Shown here in pieces: positions 35,418-46,146 of a DNA stretch of 64,000 nucleotides (positions are counted from its first letter, which is position 1; every line of letters starts with the position of its first letter). Origin of the DNA: an uncultured Pseudomonadota bacterium. Lineage in GTDB: Bacteria; Pseudomonadota; Gammaproteobacteria; Steroidobacterales; Steroidobacteraceae. The stretch covers positions 1-64,000 of the forward strand of contig CAILZL010000039.1 in NCBI GenBank assembly GCA_903838705.1, written 5' to 3'. The notes below the pieces were generated by a model. It did no database searches. It had not been told where the DNA came from and was given only the letters and a program-made list of their open reading frames with translations. The position numbers were made by a program, and so were the translations under genes.

Positions 35418-37694
35418 ATGTTCCGCTTTTTCTCACGACAACCATGCCTTCACTCTGATAGTGGTACGTTCAGTAAGCGTGCGCGTATCGGCATGCTCTT
35501 TGTCTTTATTCTGACTCAGCTGACGAGCCTGACTTCGTTTGCACAAGCGCCGGTAGAGAATCAGGCAACCCGCCCACGTATCGGTCTTGTGCTCAGTGGT
35601 GGCGGTGCACGGGGCATCGCCCATGTCGGCGTACTGAAAGTACTGGAAGAGCTGCAGGTGCCCATTGATGCCATCGCCGGTACCAGCATGGGAGCATTGG
35701 TGGGTGGCTTATATGCTTCAGGCCTGAGTGCAAACCAGATTGAAGCCCTGGTGAATTCATTGGACTGGCAGGCAGCATTTCGAGACCGTCCCTCACGCAC
35801 CACACTTGGCTTTCGCCGCAAGCAGGATGATCGAAATTTTCTGGTACGTTATTCACTGGGTGTGGGCAAGGAAGGCGTTGAACTGCCTACAGGCTTGATA
35901 CAAGGTCAGAACCAGACGCAGATCCTGCGTGGTGCAACCCTGCCGGTGGCAGACATCACCAACTTCGATCAATTACCGATACCGTTCCGTGCCATTGCTA
36001 CAGACCTTGAATCTGGCAAGGAAGTGGTCATGGATTCCGGAGACCTGGTAACAGCCATGCGTGCCAGCATGTCGGCTCCGGGTGTATTTACCCCAGTGGA
36101 ATTGAATGGACGGCTGCTGGTGGATGGAGGGCTGGTGAACAACCTGCCTACTGATATTGCCCGTCAGATGCATGTCGATGTGCTGATAGTGATTGATGTC
36201 AGTTTTCCGTTGTACGCGCGTGATGAGCTGACCTCGCCCCTGTCTGTCACTAATCAGTCCACAGCAATCATGGTTCGCAATCGAACTCTGGAGAAGCGAG
36301 CCGGGCTGGATGCGGATGACATCATTATTGACCCGCAGCTGGGTACCATGAGTTCAGCCGATTTTTCGCGCGCACCACGTGCATTGGCAGCAGGTGAGGC
36401 GGCAGCACACGCCATGCAGGAACAGCTCAGGGAGCTGTCACTGAGCACAGCTGACTATCAGCGCTATCTAGCGGCTCGTACTCCTGATCTGAAGCAGACA
36501 CCACGGATCGATTTCATTCGAACCGATGCGGGATCATCACGATATGCGGCTGCGGTGCAGTCGGTGGTGGGGGACTTGCAGGGACAGCCGCTGGATCGGG
36601 CCAGAATCAATCAAGGACTGTCAGATTTGTATTCACTCGATCTGTTTGAAGCTATTGATTACAAACTGGTCAATGATGATGATCAGACAGGAGTTGAATT
36701 TCATCTGAAGCCAAAAAGCTGGGGGCCGGACTATGTTCGGGTTGGTATCAATCTGGAAGATGACTTTGCAGGTAACAGTCGTTACAACCTGGCGGGTCGG
36801 CTGATCATGACCGACATCAATAAACTGGGTGCGGAATGGCTGACAGATGTCCAGATTGGCGACCGGCCACGATTTGCTACTGAATTTTTCCAGCCTCTTT
36901 CCTGGCAGCAGCGTTACTTCATAGCGCCACGTCTTGAATACGGGGTGCACAATTTGCCGCTGCTCAGCGATGACAAACCCGTTGCTGAATATCGTGTGCG
37001 CAACGCGGCGGCCAGTCTTGATGTGGGTCGAGAATTGTCCAATTGGGGAGAGCTGCGGTTCGGGTTGCAGCGGGGGACGGGGACATCCTATGTGCTGGTA
37101 GGAGATCCGTCTTTACCGACTGAACATTATGGAACGGGTGGGCTCGTCGCACGTTTCGCTTACGACACGCTTGATAATGTGTTTTTCCCAAGGCGCGGTC
37201 AGCAGTTCAGTTTGCAATGGAACCGTGGTCGCACTTCTCTGGGTGCGGATCAGGATTCCACCAGGGTTTCAGCAGAGTGGCAGCTGGCGAAAACATTCGG
37301 TCGCTACACCATGATTCTTTCGACCGATGTCGGCTCGGTACTTTCCGACAAAGCCGCAACGCATGATTATTTTACTCTGGGTGGATTCCTGAATTTGTCC
37401 GGTATGACAAGCAACTCCATATCTGGGCCGCATTACGGAATCGCACGATTTATTTACTACCGTCAGATCGGCAGGGGGGGTACGGGCGTACTTGAATTGC
37501 CAGCTTATGCGGGTATTTCAATTGAAGCAGGGAATGTCTGGAGTAAACGCAGTGATGCGAGCTTTGCATCGCTGCGCCACGACGGCAGCCTGTTTTTTGC
37601 AGCGGATTCGCCATTAGGCCCTTTATACCTGGCTGCCGGTCTGGATGACCGTCGCCGGACGGCCTTTTATCTCTTTCTTGGGCGTTCCTTTTAG
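35418..37694 (+). CDS. Patatin-like phospholipase with C-terminal outer-membrane barrel (type Vd autotransporter, PlpD-like)
   Basis: 758 residues. A signal peptide (MLFVFILTQLTSLTSFA) is followed by a patatin domain with oxyanion motif GGGARG, nucleophile elbow GTSMG and catalytic Asp in VDGGLVNNLP. A POTRA-like segment (GQPLDRARINQGLSDLYSL) and a BamA-type surface-antigen barrel follow, ending FYLFLGRSF with terminal Phe. This is the single-chain layout of PlpD: the barrel exports the lipase. Substrates are probably phospholipids. The gene stands alone and is convergent with folE2 downstream. Confidence 0.93.
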   Translation: MFRFFSRQPCLHSDSGTFSKRARIGMLFVFILTQLTSLTSFAQAPVENQATRPRIGLVLSGGGARGIAHVGVLKVLEELQVPIDAIAGTSMGALVGGLYASGLSANQIEALVNSLDWQAAFRDRPSRTTLGFRRKQDDRNFLVRYSLGVGKEGVELPTGLIQGQNQTQILRGATLPVADITNFDQLPIPFRAIATDLESGKEVVMDSGDLVTAMRASMSAPGVFTPVELNGRLLVDGGLVNNLPTDIARQMHVDVLIVIDVSFPLYARDELTSPLSVTNQSTAIMVRNRTLEKRAGLDADDIIIDPQLGTMSSADFSRAPRALAAGEAAAHAMQEQLRELSLSTADYQRYLAARTPDLKQTPRIDFIRTDAGSSRYAAAVQSVVGDLQGQPLDRARINQGLSDLYSLDLFEAIDYKLVNDDDQTGVEFHLKPKSWGPDYVRVGINLEDDFAGNSRYNLAGRLIMTDINKLGAEWLTDVQIGDRPRFATEFFQPLSWQQRYFIAPRLEYGVHNLPLLSDDKPVAEYRVRNAAASLDVGRELSNWGELRFGLQRGTGTSYVLVGDPSLPTEHYGTGGLVARFAYDTLDNVFFPRRGQQFSLQWNRGRTSLGADQDSTRVSAEWQLAKTFGRYTMILSTDVGSVLSDKAATHDYFTLGGFLNLSGMTSNSISGPHYGIARFIYYRQIGRGGTGVLELPAYAGISIEAGNVWSKRSDASFASLRHDGSLFFAADSPLGPLYLAAGLDDRRRTAFYLFLGRSF

Positions 37695-37739
37695 TCATGA
37701 AGAGATAAGTGCAGCCCTCGGGGAGCTGTCGATGCCCTC

Positions 37740-38543
37740 TCAAGTCACATCTTTGTCATTCTCGATTAATGCATAGGCCGAGTGATTATGGATTGATTCA
37801 AAGTTCTCGGTCTCGATCGAGTAAGCGCGGATGCGTGGTTCATCGTTCAGACGCACTGCCAGGTCACGCACGATGTCTTCAACGAATTTCGGATTGTCAT
37901 AGGCTCGTTCGGTGACAAACTTCTCATCAGCACGTTTCAGGATGCCATACACCTCGCACGAGGCTTCCTGTTCGGCGATATCAATCAGTTCTTCCAGCCA
38001 CATGTGTTCGGCAATGCGTGCCGTCAGCGTGATGTGTGAGCGCTGGTTATGTGCGCCATATTGCGAAATGGCTTTTGAGCAGGGGCACAGGCTGGTGGCT
38101 GCTACAACAACCTTTAACCATAGTCTGGTTGTGCCATGACTGTATTCGCCAATCAGTGAGGCCTGATAGTTCATCAGGCTTTCAACACCACTCATCGGTG
38201 CTTTTTTCATGACGAAGAACGGGAAGCTCATTTCTATATGACCCACTTCTGCGTTGAGATGTGTGGTCATTTCCCTGAGCATGCTGCCGAATGAATCTAC
38301 AGAAATTTCCCGTTCGTGATTGTGCAGAATTTCCACGAAGCGCGACATGTGTGTGCCCTTGAAATTGTGGGGCAGGGCGACATACATGTTGAAGTTGGCA
38401 ATGGTCTGCTGTTCACCGCCGGAACGGTTTCTGATGCGCACCGGGTGATAGACATCCTTGATGCCTACTTTGTTGATGGGTAACCGGCGTGTATCGGCGC
38501 GATTCTGGACATCCTCGATGGTCGAGGGTTTCTTGGTCGTCAT
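37740..38543 (-). CDS. folE2: GTP cyclohydrolase I type 2 (FolE2)
   Basis: FolE2 makes dihydroneopterin triphosphate from GTP, the first step of folate and pterin synthesis. 267 residues from the ATG at 38543; the longer frame reaches into dxs. The signature [21 protein letters not shown] carries the metal-binding Cys, and [15 protein letters not shown] and [11 protein letters not shown] are typical. FolE2 works with several metals and in many bacteria replaces zinc-dependent FolE1. The gene begins 16 bases after the dxs stop, so it is probably the last gene of the xseB-ispA-dxs operon. Confidence 0.95.
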   Translation of the reverse strand: MTTKKPSTIEDVQNRADTRRLPINKVGIKDVYHPVRIRNRSGGEQQTIANFNMYVALPHNFKGTHMSRFVEILHNHEREISVDSFGSMLREMTTHLNAEVGHIEMSFPFFVMKKAPMSGVESLMNYQASLIGEYSHGTTRLWLKVVVAATSLCPCSKAISQYGAHNQRSHITLTARIAEHMWLEELIDIAEQEASCEVYGILKRADEKFVTERAYDNPKFVEDIVRDLAVRLNDEPRIRAYSIETENFESIHNHSAYALIENDKDVT

Positions 38544-38559
38544 GAAATGCTCTGAATTG

Positions 38560-40446
38560 CTAGCTGCCCGCAGCGCGAGCTGGGGCAGGCCACCATTGGC
38601 TGATGGTGGCAGTGAGAGACTGTGAATCAAGGCCCGCTGCAACCAGACAATCCTGGCGAGAGCCGTGTTCGATGAAGCGATCCGGAATGCCGATATGCAG
38701 CATGGGCAGGGTAATGCCGTGTTCGTTCAAAAACTCTGCAACAGCGCTGCCCGCACCACCGGCAACCGTATTTTCCTCCACGGTGATGACAGCCTTGTGC
38801 TTTGCTGGAAGCTTAAGCAGCAGTTCTTCATCAAGGGGTTTGATAAAGCGCATGTTGACCAGTGTGGCATCCATCTGTTCTGCAATCTCGACGCAGAATC
38901 CAGCCATCGGTCCCCAGGCGAGTATGGCTAATCCGCTGCGGCCTTCCCTGATGACCTGAGCCTTGCCGACCGGCAATGGTTTCATCTGACGCTCAATCAT
39001 CACACCAGTGCCCTGTCCGCGTGGATAGCGCACTACTGCAGGTGATCCGAGCTGTATGGAGGTGTACAGCATTTGCCGGCATTCATTTTCATTGGCGGGT
39101 GCCATGATGGTCAGGTTCGGAATGCAACGCAGAAAACTGAGGTCGAAACTGCCTTGATGTGTTGCACCATCGCCACCGACCAGGCCCGCTCGATCCAGAG
39201 CGAAGGTCACTGGCAGGTTCTGCAATGCCACGTCGTGAATCAGTTGATCGTAACCGCGCTGCAGGAAACTGGAATAGATCGCCACAACGGGACGCAGTCC
39301 ATCGCAGGCCATGCCGGCGGCCAGTGTTACCGCATGTTGTTCGGCAATCGCCACATCAAAGTAGCGGGTCGGAAAGCGTCGTGAGTATTCCACCATGCCG
39401 GAGCCTTCACGCATGGCCGGAGTGATGCCCACCACCCGCAGATCTGCTTCAGCTATGTCACACAGCCAGTCACCGAACACCTGAGAGTAGCTTGGACCCG
39501 GTGCTGTTTCCTTGAAGATCACACCACTCTTCGGATCGAAGGGTCCCGGTCCATGCCACTTGATCGGATCGGCTTCCGCAGGTGCGTAGCCTTTACCTTT
39601 GCGGGTCGTAACATGCAGGAACTGCGGACCGTGCAGGTCACGCACATTGCTTAAAGTCGCCACAAGTGCTTCCACATCATGACCATCTATCGGGCCGATA
39701 TAGTTGAAGCCCATTTCCTCAAAGATGGTACCGGGCAGAATCATGCCTTTCATATGTTCTTCAGAGCGTCGCGCCAGTTCCCACATGGGCGGAACACGAC
39801 TCAGGATTTTCTTTCCGCCTTCCCGCAGATGCGCATACAGCTTGCCGGACAGAACGCGTGCGAAGTAGTTGGAAAAAGCACCCACGTTTTCCGAAATGGA
39901 CATGTCATTGTCGTTAAGTACTACCAGCAGGTTGGCATCGAGTGAGCCGGCATGATTCAACGCCTCGAAGGCCATGCCCGCAGTGATTGCACCATCACCA
40001 ATAATGGCGACTGCCCGTCGCTGGATACCGCATTGTCTGGCAGCCAGCGCCATGCCCAGTGCCGCACTGATGGAAGTGCTCGAATGCCCTACGCCAAAAG
40101 TGTCGTATTCACATTCGCTACGCGACGGGAACGGCGCCAGCCCATCCTTGTGCTTGATGGTGTGTAGCTGCTCGCGTCGGCCGGTCAGCACCTTGTGTGG
40201 ATAGGCCTGATGACCTACATCCCAGACCAGCCGGTCATCGGGGGTGTTGAACACATAGTGCAGGGCAATGGTCAATTCCACGGTACCCAGTCCCGCCGCA
40301 AAATGCCCGCCTCGCTGGCTGACGGTTTCGATCAGAAACTGACGCAGTTCTGCGGCCAGGGGTTTCAGTTGCGTGACGGCCAGTTCGCGCAGATCGGCAG
40401 GCGAATTGATGGCAGTCAGCAGGGGATATGAGGAGGACTGGGTCAT
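38560..40446 (-). CDS. dxs: 1-deoxy-D-xylulose-5-phosphate synthase
   Basis: Dxs condenses pyruvate and glyceraldehyde 3-phosphate, the entry step of the MEP isoprenoid route. 628 residues from the ATG at 40446; an upstream start would add 17. Thiamine-diphosphate sites are the [17 protein letters not shown] His motif and the [18 protein letters not shown] to NDNDMSIS stretch. The transketolase pyrimidine domain has [15 protein letters not shown], and the C-terminal domain ends in the usual [10 protein letters not shown]. It follows ispA by 58 bases on the same strand. Confidence 0.96.
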   Translation of the reverse strand: MTQSSSYPLLTAINSPADLRELAVTQLKPLAAELRQFLIETVSQRGGHFAAGLGTVELTIALHYVFNTPDDRLVWDVGHQAYPHKVLTGRREQLHTIKHKDGLAPFPSRSECEYDTFGVGHSSTSISAALGMALAARQCGIQRRAVAIIGDGAITAGMAFEALNHAGSLDANLLVVLNDNDMSISENVGAFSNYFARVLSGKLYAHLREGGKKILSRVPPMWELARRSEEHMKGMILPGTIFEEMGFNYIGPIDGHDVEALVATLSNVRDLHGPQFLHVTTRKGKGYAPAEADPIKWHGPGPFDPKSGVIFKETAPGPSYSQVFGDWLCDIAEADLRVVGITPAMREGSGMVEYSRRFPTRYFDVAIAEQHAVTLAAGMACDGLRPVVAIYSSFLQRGYDQLIHDVALQNLPVTFALDRAGLVGGDGATHQGSFDLSFLRCIPNLTIMAPANENECRQMLYTSIQLGSPAVVRYPRGQGTGVMIERQMKPLPVGKAQVIREGRSGLAILAWGPMAGFCVEIAEQMDATLVNMRFIKPLDEELLLKLPAKHKAVITVEENTVAGGAGSAVAEFLNEHGITLPMLHIGIPDRFIEHGSRQDCLVAAGLDSQSLTATISQWWPAPARAAGS

Positions 40447-40504
40447 TGGGCGAGCAGTGTACCGAAGGCAGGCTGCAAACGCTCGCCGCCCGATCAAATT
40501 GAGA

Positions 40505-41419
40505 TCAGTGCTGGCGTAAAACCAGCCAGTTGGCCAGATCCCTTAATGAATCTGCCTGTGACCCGAAATGCGCGATGGCAGCCAGCGTCTGTTGATGCAG
40601 TTCAGCCACTTTCCTGTGAGCGGCCTCAACGCCGACTACCGACGGGTAGGTGAGTTTTTGCAGGGCCTGATCTGCACCGGTGGCCTTGCCCAGCAGCAGC
40701 GGATCACCTTCGATATCGAGCAGGTCATCCTGAATCTGGAATGCCAGTCCGACGCAGCGGGCGTAACGATCCAGCGCATCGTGATCTTCACGACTCAGAT
40801 CGGGCTGGCAGGCGGCAGCAAGCAGGACACTGACACGGATCAGCGCGCCTGTCTTGCGTGCATGGATGTCAGTGATGGTTGCCAGATCAGCGGGTTGGCC
40901 TTCTGCAGCCAGATCCAGTGCCTGTCCACCCGCCATGCCTGCTGTGCCGCTGGCCTGAGTGAGCAGCCGCACCAGCTCCAGACGAATCGCCGGTTTGGCA
41001 GGCAGGTCTGAGTCTGTGGTCAGCAATTCGAATGCCAATGCCTGCAACGCGTCTCCAGCCAGTACCGCCGTGGCTTCATCGAAAGCCTTGTGGCAGGTAG
41101 GACGGCCACGGCGCAGGTCATCATCATCCATAGCCGGCAGATCGTCATGAATCAGTGAGTAGGCGTGGATGATCTCTACCGCGCAGGCTGCGGCCATGAC
41201 GGTGTGCTGTGGCAGCGACAAAGCGGCGGCAGTTGCATATACCAGCGCCGGCCGGACCCGCTTGCCGCCACCCAGTACGCTGTAACGCATGGCTTCGTGC
41301 AGTCTGGCCGGGCTGCTTGTGCTGGCCGGAAGGCAGCGGTCAAGCGCATGTTCGGTGTCCGCCTGCCAGCGACTCAGACGTTCAGCAAAGGTGATCGACA
41401 CGTTACGCATCATCGTCAT
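40505..41419 (-). CDS. ispA: Polyprenyl diphosphate synthase (farnesyl/geranyl type)
   Basis: IspA makes farnesyl diphosphate for quinones and undecaprenyl phosphate. 304 residues, starting at one of three clustered ATGs (41419, 41413, 41410), all overlapping the xseB stop. The first aspartate-rich motif is [15 protein letters not shown] and the second [12 protein letters not shown]. The [12 protein letters not shown] and [10 protein letters not shown] motifs are also present. The position between xseB and dxs is the standard proteobacterial order, supporting the IspA call over other prenyl synthases. Confidence 0.95.
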   Translation of the reverse strand: MTMMRNVSITFAERLSRWQADTEHALDRCLPASTSSPARLHEAMRYSVLGGGKRVRPALVYATAAALSLPQHTVMAAACAVEIIHAYSLIHDDLPAMDDDDLRRGRPTCHKAFDEATAVLAGDALQALAFELLTTDSDLPAKPAIRLELVRLLTQASGTAGMAGGQALDLAAEGQPADLATITDIHARKTGALIRVSVLLAAACQPDLSREDHDALDRYARCVGLAFQIQDDLLDIEGDPLLLGKATGADQALQKLTYPSVVGVEAAHRKVAELHQQTLAAIAHFGSQADSLRDLANWLVLRQH

Positions 41420-41666
41420 CGGCGCTGAATGGCATGGTTTCCAGCTTGCTGTTTGTGTCGCTATTGCGCAGAAGAATTTCCACTTTCTGTTCTGCCTGTT
41501 GCAGTGAACTCTGGCAGCTGCGTGTCAGGGCAATGCCCCGTTCAAACTGTTTCAGGGATTCATCCAGCGACAAGTCGCCAAGTTCCAGACGTTCGACGAT
41601 CTGTTCCAGTTCGGTCAGCGATTTCTCGAAATCCGGGGTGTCGGCTGTGCGGGATTTCTTGCTCAT
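41403..41666 (-). CDS. xseB: Exodeoxyribonuclease VII small subunit
   Basis: XseB is the small, helical subunit of exonuclease VII, which degrades single-stranded DNA. 87 residues from the ATG at 41666; an upstream open frame has no coding character. The family core [19 protein letters not shown] and the following [19 protein letters not shown] are clear. It opens the xseB-ispA-dxs-folE2 operon and overlaps the ispA start. The large subunit gene xseA is not in the window. Confidence 0.93.
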   Translation of the reverse strand: MSKKSRTADTPDFEKSLTELEQIVERLELGDLSLDESLKQFERGIALTRSCQSSLQQAEQKVEILLRNSDTNSKLETMPFSADDDDA

Positions 41667-41790
41667 GTCACGGGTCGAGGGGAAAGTTGGGCAGCAAGTG
41701 TGCGCAGCTATGTGTCTAGCGTCAATTGCCAGTTTTGAATTCGTATATTGAATGGCCGATGAAGCTGGCCGCATGTGCAGCAACTTCGGG

Positions 41791-41799
41791 TGCTAGAAT
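41791..41799 (+). promoter_or_regulatory. Possible extended -10 promoter for parE
   Basis: TGCTAGAAT fits the TGn-TAtAAT extended -10 form and lies about 37 bases before the parE ATG. No good -35 hexamer is seen, which is usual for extended -10 promoters. Confidence 0.35.
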
Positions 41800-41835
41800 C
41801 CGCGCGCATTTTTCCTGATGGAATGACTGACTGAA

Positions 41836-43722
41836 ATGGCCCAATCCTATAATGCTGCCGATATTGAAGTTCTGAGCGGTCTCGACCCGGTGCGACGTCG
41901 CCCGGGCATGTATACCGACACCAGCCGGCCCAATCACCTGGCTCACGAAGTTATCGATAACTCGGTGGATGAGGCGCTGGCTGGACATGCAAAACATATT
42001 CAGGTCACAGCCTGCAAGGACGGTTCGCTGGAAGTAGTGGACGATGGTCGCGGCATGCCGGTGGATATCCACCCGATCGAGAAAGTCAGCGGCGTGGAAC
42101 TGATTCTGACCCGTCTGCACGCCGGTGGAAAGTTTTCGGACAAGAATTACGAGTTTTCCGGCGGCCTGCACGGCGTCGGTGTGTCGGTGGTGAATGCCCT
42201 GTCCAGTTTGCTGGAATGCCGGGTGCGTCGCGGTGGCAAGGAATATCTGATCAGCTTCAACGACGGGCGTATGAAGTCCGCGTTGCAAGTGGTGGGCGAG
42301 GTGGGGCAGAAAAATACCGGCACCACGGTGCGCTTCTGGCCGGATGCCAAGTATTTCGAGACACCGACCTTTTCCATTCCCAAGTTGCGCCATGTGTTGC
42401 GTGCCAAGGCGGTGATGTGTGCAGGTCTGCACATCACGTTTATCAATGAAGCGACTGGTGAAACTGATGAATGGCAGTACAGCGGCGGGGTCAGCCAGTA
42501 CCTGCAGGAAAGTCTGGGTAATGGTGAGTGGCTGCCGGCCGAAATGTTCTGCGGCAAGGTAGCAGGTCAGCAGGAAGGTGCGGAATGGGCGCTGGTCTGG
42601 CGTGTCGATGAAGGCGAGCGTATTGAAGAAAGCTACGTCAATCTGATTCCTACTGCGCAGGGCGGCACGCATGTAAATGGCTTGCGTCTGGGACTGACCG
42701 ATGCCCTGCGTGAGTTCTGCGAGTTCCGCAATCTGTTGCCGCGTGGAATCAAGCTGGCGCCGGAAGATGTATGGGATGGTGTCAGCTTCGTGCTGTCCAC
42801 CAAGATGAAGGAACCTCAATTCGCGGGTCAGACCAAGGAGCGTCTTTCCTCCCGCGAGGCGGCGGCATTTGTCAGCGGTGTAGTAAAAGATCAGCTAGCG
42901 CTGTGGCTGAATCAGCATCCCGATTCGGGTCAGAAGATTGCACAACTTGCGATTGAATCTGCGCAGGTGCGCATGAAGGCTTCCAAGATTGTGGCGCGCA
43001 AGCGTTCTGTCAGCGGTCCGGCCTTGCCTGGTAAACTGGCTGACTGCACGGCGCAGGATCCGGAACGCAGCGAGCTGTTCCTGGTAGAAGGCGATTCTGC
43101 AGGCGGTTCAGCCAAGCAGGCACGTGATCGTGAGTTTCAGGCCGTCATGCCCTTGCGTGGCAAGATTCTGAACACATGGGAAGTGGAGTCAGCGCAGGTG
43201 TTGCAGTCGCAGGAAGTGCATGACATTGCGGTGGCGCTGGGCGTGGATCCGGGCTCCGACAAGATTGATGGGTTGCGTTATCACAGGATCTGCATACTGG
43301 CTGATGCGGATTCGGACGGCCTGCATATTGCTACGCTGTTGTGTGCGCTGTTCCTGCGTCACTTCCGGCCGCTGGTGCTGGCGGGACATGTGCATGTAGC
43401 CATGCCGCCGTTATTCCGTGTGGATGTGGGCAAGCAGGTGTATTACGCGCTGGATGAGGCCGAGAAACAGGGCATCCTTGATCGCATTGCTGCTGAAAAC
43501 TCCCGTGCCAGACCGACTGTCATGCGCTTCAAGGGATTAGGTGAGATGAATCCACTGCAATTGCGTGAAACCACCATGGCCCCTGAAACGCGGCGTCTGG
43601 TGCAACTCACGATTGAAGCGGCGGATGAAACTGATCAACTGCTCGACATGCTGCTGGCCAAGAAGCGCGCCGGTGATCGCCGTGAGTGGCTGGAAGACAA
43701 GGGCAATCTGGCACAGATCTGA
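41836..43722 (+). CDS. parE: DNA topoisomerase IV subunit B
   Basis: ParE is the ATPase subunit that powers chromosome decatenation with ParC. 628 residues, short like ParE and without the GyrB insertion. The GHKL ATPase has EVIDNSVDEALAGHA, DDGRGMPVDIHP and GGLHGVGVSVVNALS. The Toprim domain has EGDSAGGSAKQARDRE and DADSDGLHIATLL. The C-terminal MRFKGLGEMNPLQLRETTM motif is typical. parC follows after 65 bases in the same direction. Confidence 0.96.
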   Translation: MAQSYNAADIEVLSGLDPVRRRPGMYTDTSRPNHLAHEVIDNSVDEALAGHAKHIQVTACKDGSLEVVDDGRGMPVDIHPIEKVSGVELILTRLHAGGKFSDKNYEFSGGLHGVGVSVVNALSSLLECRVRRGGKEYLISFNDGRMKSALQVVGEVGQKNTGTTVRFWPDAKYFETPTFSIPKLRHVLRAKAVMCAGLHITFINEATGETDEWQYSGGVSQYLQESLGNGEWLPAEMFCGKVAGQQEGAEWALVWRVDEGERIEESYVNLIPTAQGGTHVNGLRLGLTDALREFCEFRNLLPRGIKLAPEDVWDGVSFVLSTKMKEPQFAGQTKERLSSREAAAFVSGVVKDQLALWLNQHPDSGQKIAQLAIESAQVRMKASKIVARKRSVSGPALPGKLADCTAQDPERSELFLVEGDSAGGSAKQARDREFQAVMPLRGKILNTWEVESAQVLQSQEVHDIAVALGVDPGSDKIDGLRYHRICILADADSDGLHIATLLCALFLRHFRPLVLAGHVHVAMPPLFRVDVGKQVYYALDEAEKQGILDRIAAENSRARPTVMRFKGLGEMNPLQLRETTMAPETRRLVQLTIEAADETDQLLDMLLAKKRAGDRREWLEDKGNLAQI

Positions 43723-43787
43723 TTTCTGATGCTCTCCCGTGCAGTAGCGGGCGGGCCAGGTAAAACTTTCGCGATACTCTATAAACA

Positions 43788-46040
43788 ATGTCTCCAACAC
43801 AACCCACTCTGAATTTTGAAGGTGTCGAGCGCCAGCCGTTACGCACCTTCACTGAAAAAGCCTACCTCGATTACTCGATGTACGTGATTCTGGATCGTGC
43901 CCTGCCGTATATCGGCGACGGATTGAAACCCGTGCAGCGTCGAATCACCTATGCAATGAGTGAGCTGGGTCTGTCAGCCACCAGCAAGCCGAAAAAGTCT
44001 GCACGTACCATCGGCGATGTGATCGGCAAGTTCCATCCGCATGGTGACTCAGCCTGTTATGAAGCGATGGTATTGATGGCGCAGCCATTCTCATATCGCT
44101 ATCCGCTGGTTGATGGCCAAGGCAATTTCGGTTCACCGGATGACCCCAAGTCATTTGCTGCAATGCGTTACACGGAGTCCAAGCTGACCAAATACGCAGC
44201 CTTGCTGCTATCTGAATTGGGGCAGGGCACTGTCGACTGGACGCCCAACTTTGACGGTACGCTGGAAGAGCCCGCATTACTGCCGGCGCGCGTGCCGAAT
44301 TTATTGCTCAATGGCACCACGGGTATCGCGGTGGGCATGGCAACGGATATTCCGCCGCATAACCTCAAAGAAGTGGTCACTGCCTGCATTCATTTGCTGG
44401 ATGATCCAACGCTGTCCGTGCGCGAGCTATGCAAGTACGTGCAGGGTCCGGATCTGCCCACGGGAGCCGAAATTATTACACCGCGCGGTGATCTTAAAGC
44501 ACTGTATGAAAGTGGTAATGGCACATTCAAGGCGCGTGCAGTTTATGAAGTTGAGGATGGGGATATTGTCATCACCCAGTTGCCGTACCTTGTGTCCGGC
44601 TCGAAAGTGGTTGAGCAGATAGCCGGACAGATCAACAACAAGAAGTTGCCGATGGTGACGGATATTCGCGATGAATCCGATCATGAATGTCCGACGCGTA
44701 TTGTGATTACACCGCGTTCAAATCGCGTTGAAATTGAACCGCTGATGGCGCACCTGTTTGCCACTACGGATCTTGAGCGAGGCTATCGTGTCAATCTGAA
44801 TGTGATTGGTCTGGATGGTCGCCCGCGAGTCATGGATCTGAAAAGCATGCTCAGTGAATGGCTGACCTTCCGTACCAATACCGTCAAGCGCCGGTTGAAC
44901 TGGCGTCTGGAAAAAGTACAGGCACGGCTGCATATTCTTGACGGCTTGCTCATTGCTTATCTGAATCTTGATGAGGTGATCCGTATCATCCGTACTGAAG
45001 ATGAACCTAAACCTGCATTGATTGCTCGTTTCGGGTTATCGGAGCTGCAAGCCGAAGCCATACTCGAAACCAAGCTGCGTCACCTCGCGAAACTGGAGGA
45101 GATGAAGATTCGCGGTGAGCAGGATGAACTGGCGCGTGAGCGTGATGATCTGCAAAAAATTCTCGGCAGCGAAGCGATGCTCAAAAAACTGATCAAGGAA
45201 GAACTACAGGCCGTTGCTGAGGAATATGGCGATAAACGCCGAACCAGAATTGTTGAACGTGCCGCAGCCCAAGCCATTGATGAAACCGAGCTGGTGGCCA
45301 GTGAACCGGTGACTGTTGTCTTGTCCGCGCGTGGCTGGGTGCGTGCCGCAAAGGGTCATGAAGTGGATGCACGTTCCCTCGGCTATAAGACAGGTGATGA
45401 ATTCAAGGCGGCAGTCAAAGGCCGCAGTACGCAACAGGCGATATTCCTGGACAGTACGGGGCGTACCTACAGCGTGCTCGCGCATGCACTGCCTGCGGCG
45501 CGCGGACATGGTGAACCTTTATCCGGCCGTATTGATCCTCCTGATGGAGCTACCTTTGCCGGCGTGCTGATGGGCGAGCCGGTTGATAAGTGGGTTCTGG
45601 CTACTGATGCCGGTTATGGATTTGTTATCAAGATTGAAGACATGTATTCACGCAACCGTGCCGGCAAGCTGGTACTGAATGTGCCGGATGGGGCGAATGT
45701 GTTGCCACCCGTGGCCGTACCAGCTGATGGCGGCGCCCTGCTGTGTGCCGTGAATAACGATGGCAAGCTGCTGGTGTTTCCGGTGAAAGAGCTTCCTGAG
45801 CTGGCCAAGGGCAAAGGCAACAAGATATTTGGCATCGACACCAAGCGTTTTGAAAAGCGCGAAGAGTTCATGGTCAGTGTTGCAGTGATCTCGCCTGAAC
45901 AGAATCTTCTGGTGTGGTCTGGTGACCGGAAAATGACGCTCAAGTTTGCTGAGCTGAAGGAATACCGCGGTGAACGCGCGCAGCGGGGCGGTGTGTTACC
46001 GCGTGGCTGGCGCAAGGTAGAGCGGCTGGAGATTGAATAG
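43788..46040 (+). CDS. parC: DNA topoisomerase IV subunit A
   Basis: ParC cuts and rejoins DNA during decatenation. 750 residues, the usual ParC length and shorter than GyrA. The catalytic Tyr is in [11 protein letters not shown] (about Tyr128). The quinolone-pocket motif [12 protein letters not shown] has Ser88 and Glu92, the sensitive-type residues. The GyrA-box motif of gyrases is not seen, and the C-terminal blades are short, both supporting ParC. It directly follows parE. Confidence 0.96.
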   Translation: MSPTQPTLNFEGVERQPLRTFTEKAYLDYSMYVILDRALPYIGDGLKPVQRRITYAMSELGLSATSKPKKSARTIGDVIGKFHPHGDSACYEAMVLMAQPFSYRYPLVDGQGNFGSPDDPKSFAAMRYTESKLTKYAALLLSELGQGTVDWTPNFDGTLEEPALLPARVPNLLLNGTTGIAVGMATDIPPHNLKEVVTACIHLLDDPTLSVRELCKYVQGPDLPTGAEIITPRGDLKALYESGNGTFKARAVYEVEDGDIVITQLPYLVSGSKVVEQIAGQINNKKLPMVTDIRDESDHECPTRIVITPRSNRVEIEPLMAHLFATTDLERGYRVNLNVIGLDGRPRVMDLKSMLSEWLTFRTNTVKRRLNWRLEKVQARLHILDGLLIAYLNLDEVIRIIRTEDEPKPALIARFGLSELQAEAILETKLRHLAKLEEMKIRGEQDELARERDDLQKILGSEAMLKKLIKEELQAVAEEYGDKRRTRIVERAAAQAIDETELVASEPVTVVLSARGWVRAAKGHEVDARSLGYKTGDEFKAAVKGRSTQQAIFLDSTGRTYSVLAHALPAARGHGEPLSGRIDPPDGATFAGVLMGEPVDKWVLATDAGYGFVIKIEDMYSRNRAGKLVLNVPDGANVLPPVAVPADGGALLCAVNNDGKLLVFPVKELPELAKGKGNKIFGIDTKRFEKREEFMVSVAVISPEQNLLVWSGDRKMTLKFAELKEYRGERAQRGGVLPRGWRKVERLEIE

Positions 46041-46109
46041 TTCTCAGTGACTTCTGCCTATTCCGATAGGTGGGGGTCGCATTGCAGCGTGCCTTGCGTG
46101 CGCGCATCC

Positions 46110-46145
46110 TGATCCTCCGTATAGGCATTAATCTGCGGAGGGTCG
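46110..46145 (+). promoter_or_regulatory. Hairpin masking the cfa ribosome-binding site
   Basis: GATCCTCCG (46111-46119) can pair with CGGAGGGTC (46136-46144), 9 pairs including one G-U, plus one more wobble at the base, leaving a 16-base loop. The strong Shine-Dalgarno GGAGGG (46137-46142) is fully inside the stem and lies 4 bases before the cfa ATG. This is a candidate translational switch or RNA thermometer. Confidence 0.55.
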
Positions 46146-46146
46146 T

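Noticed and set aside
41722-42819. 365-residue frame antisense to parE
   Set aside because: It lies fully across the parE ATPase region and promoter. The translation is His/Gln-rich shadow text with no family.
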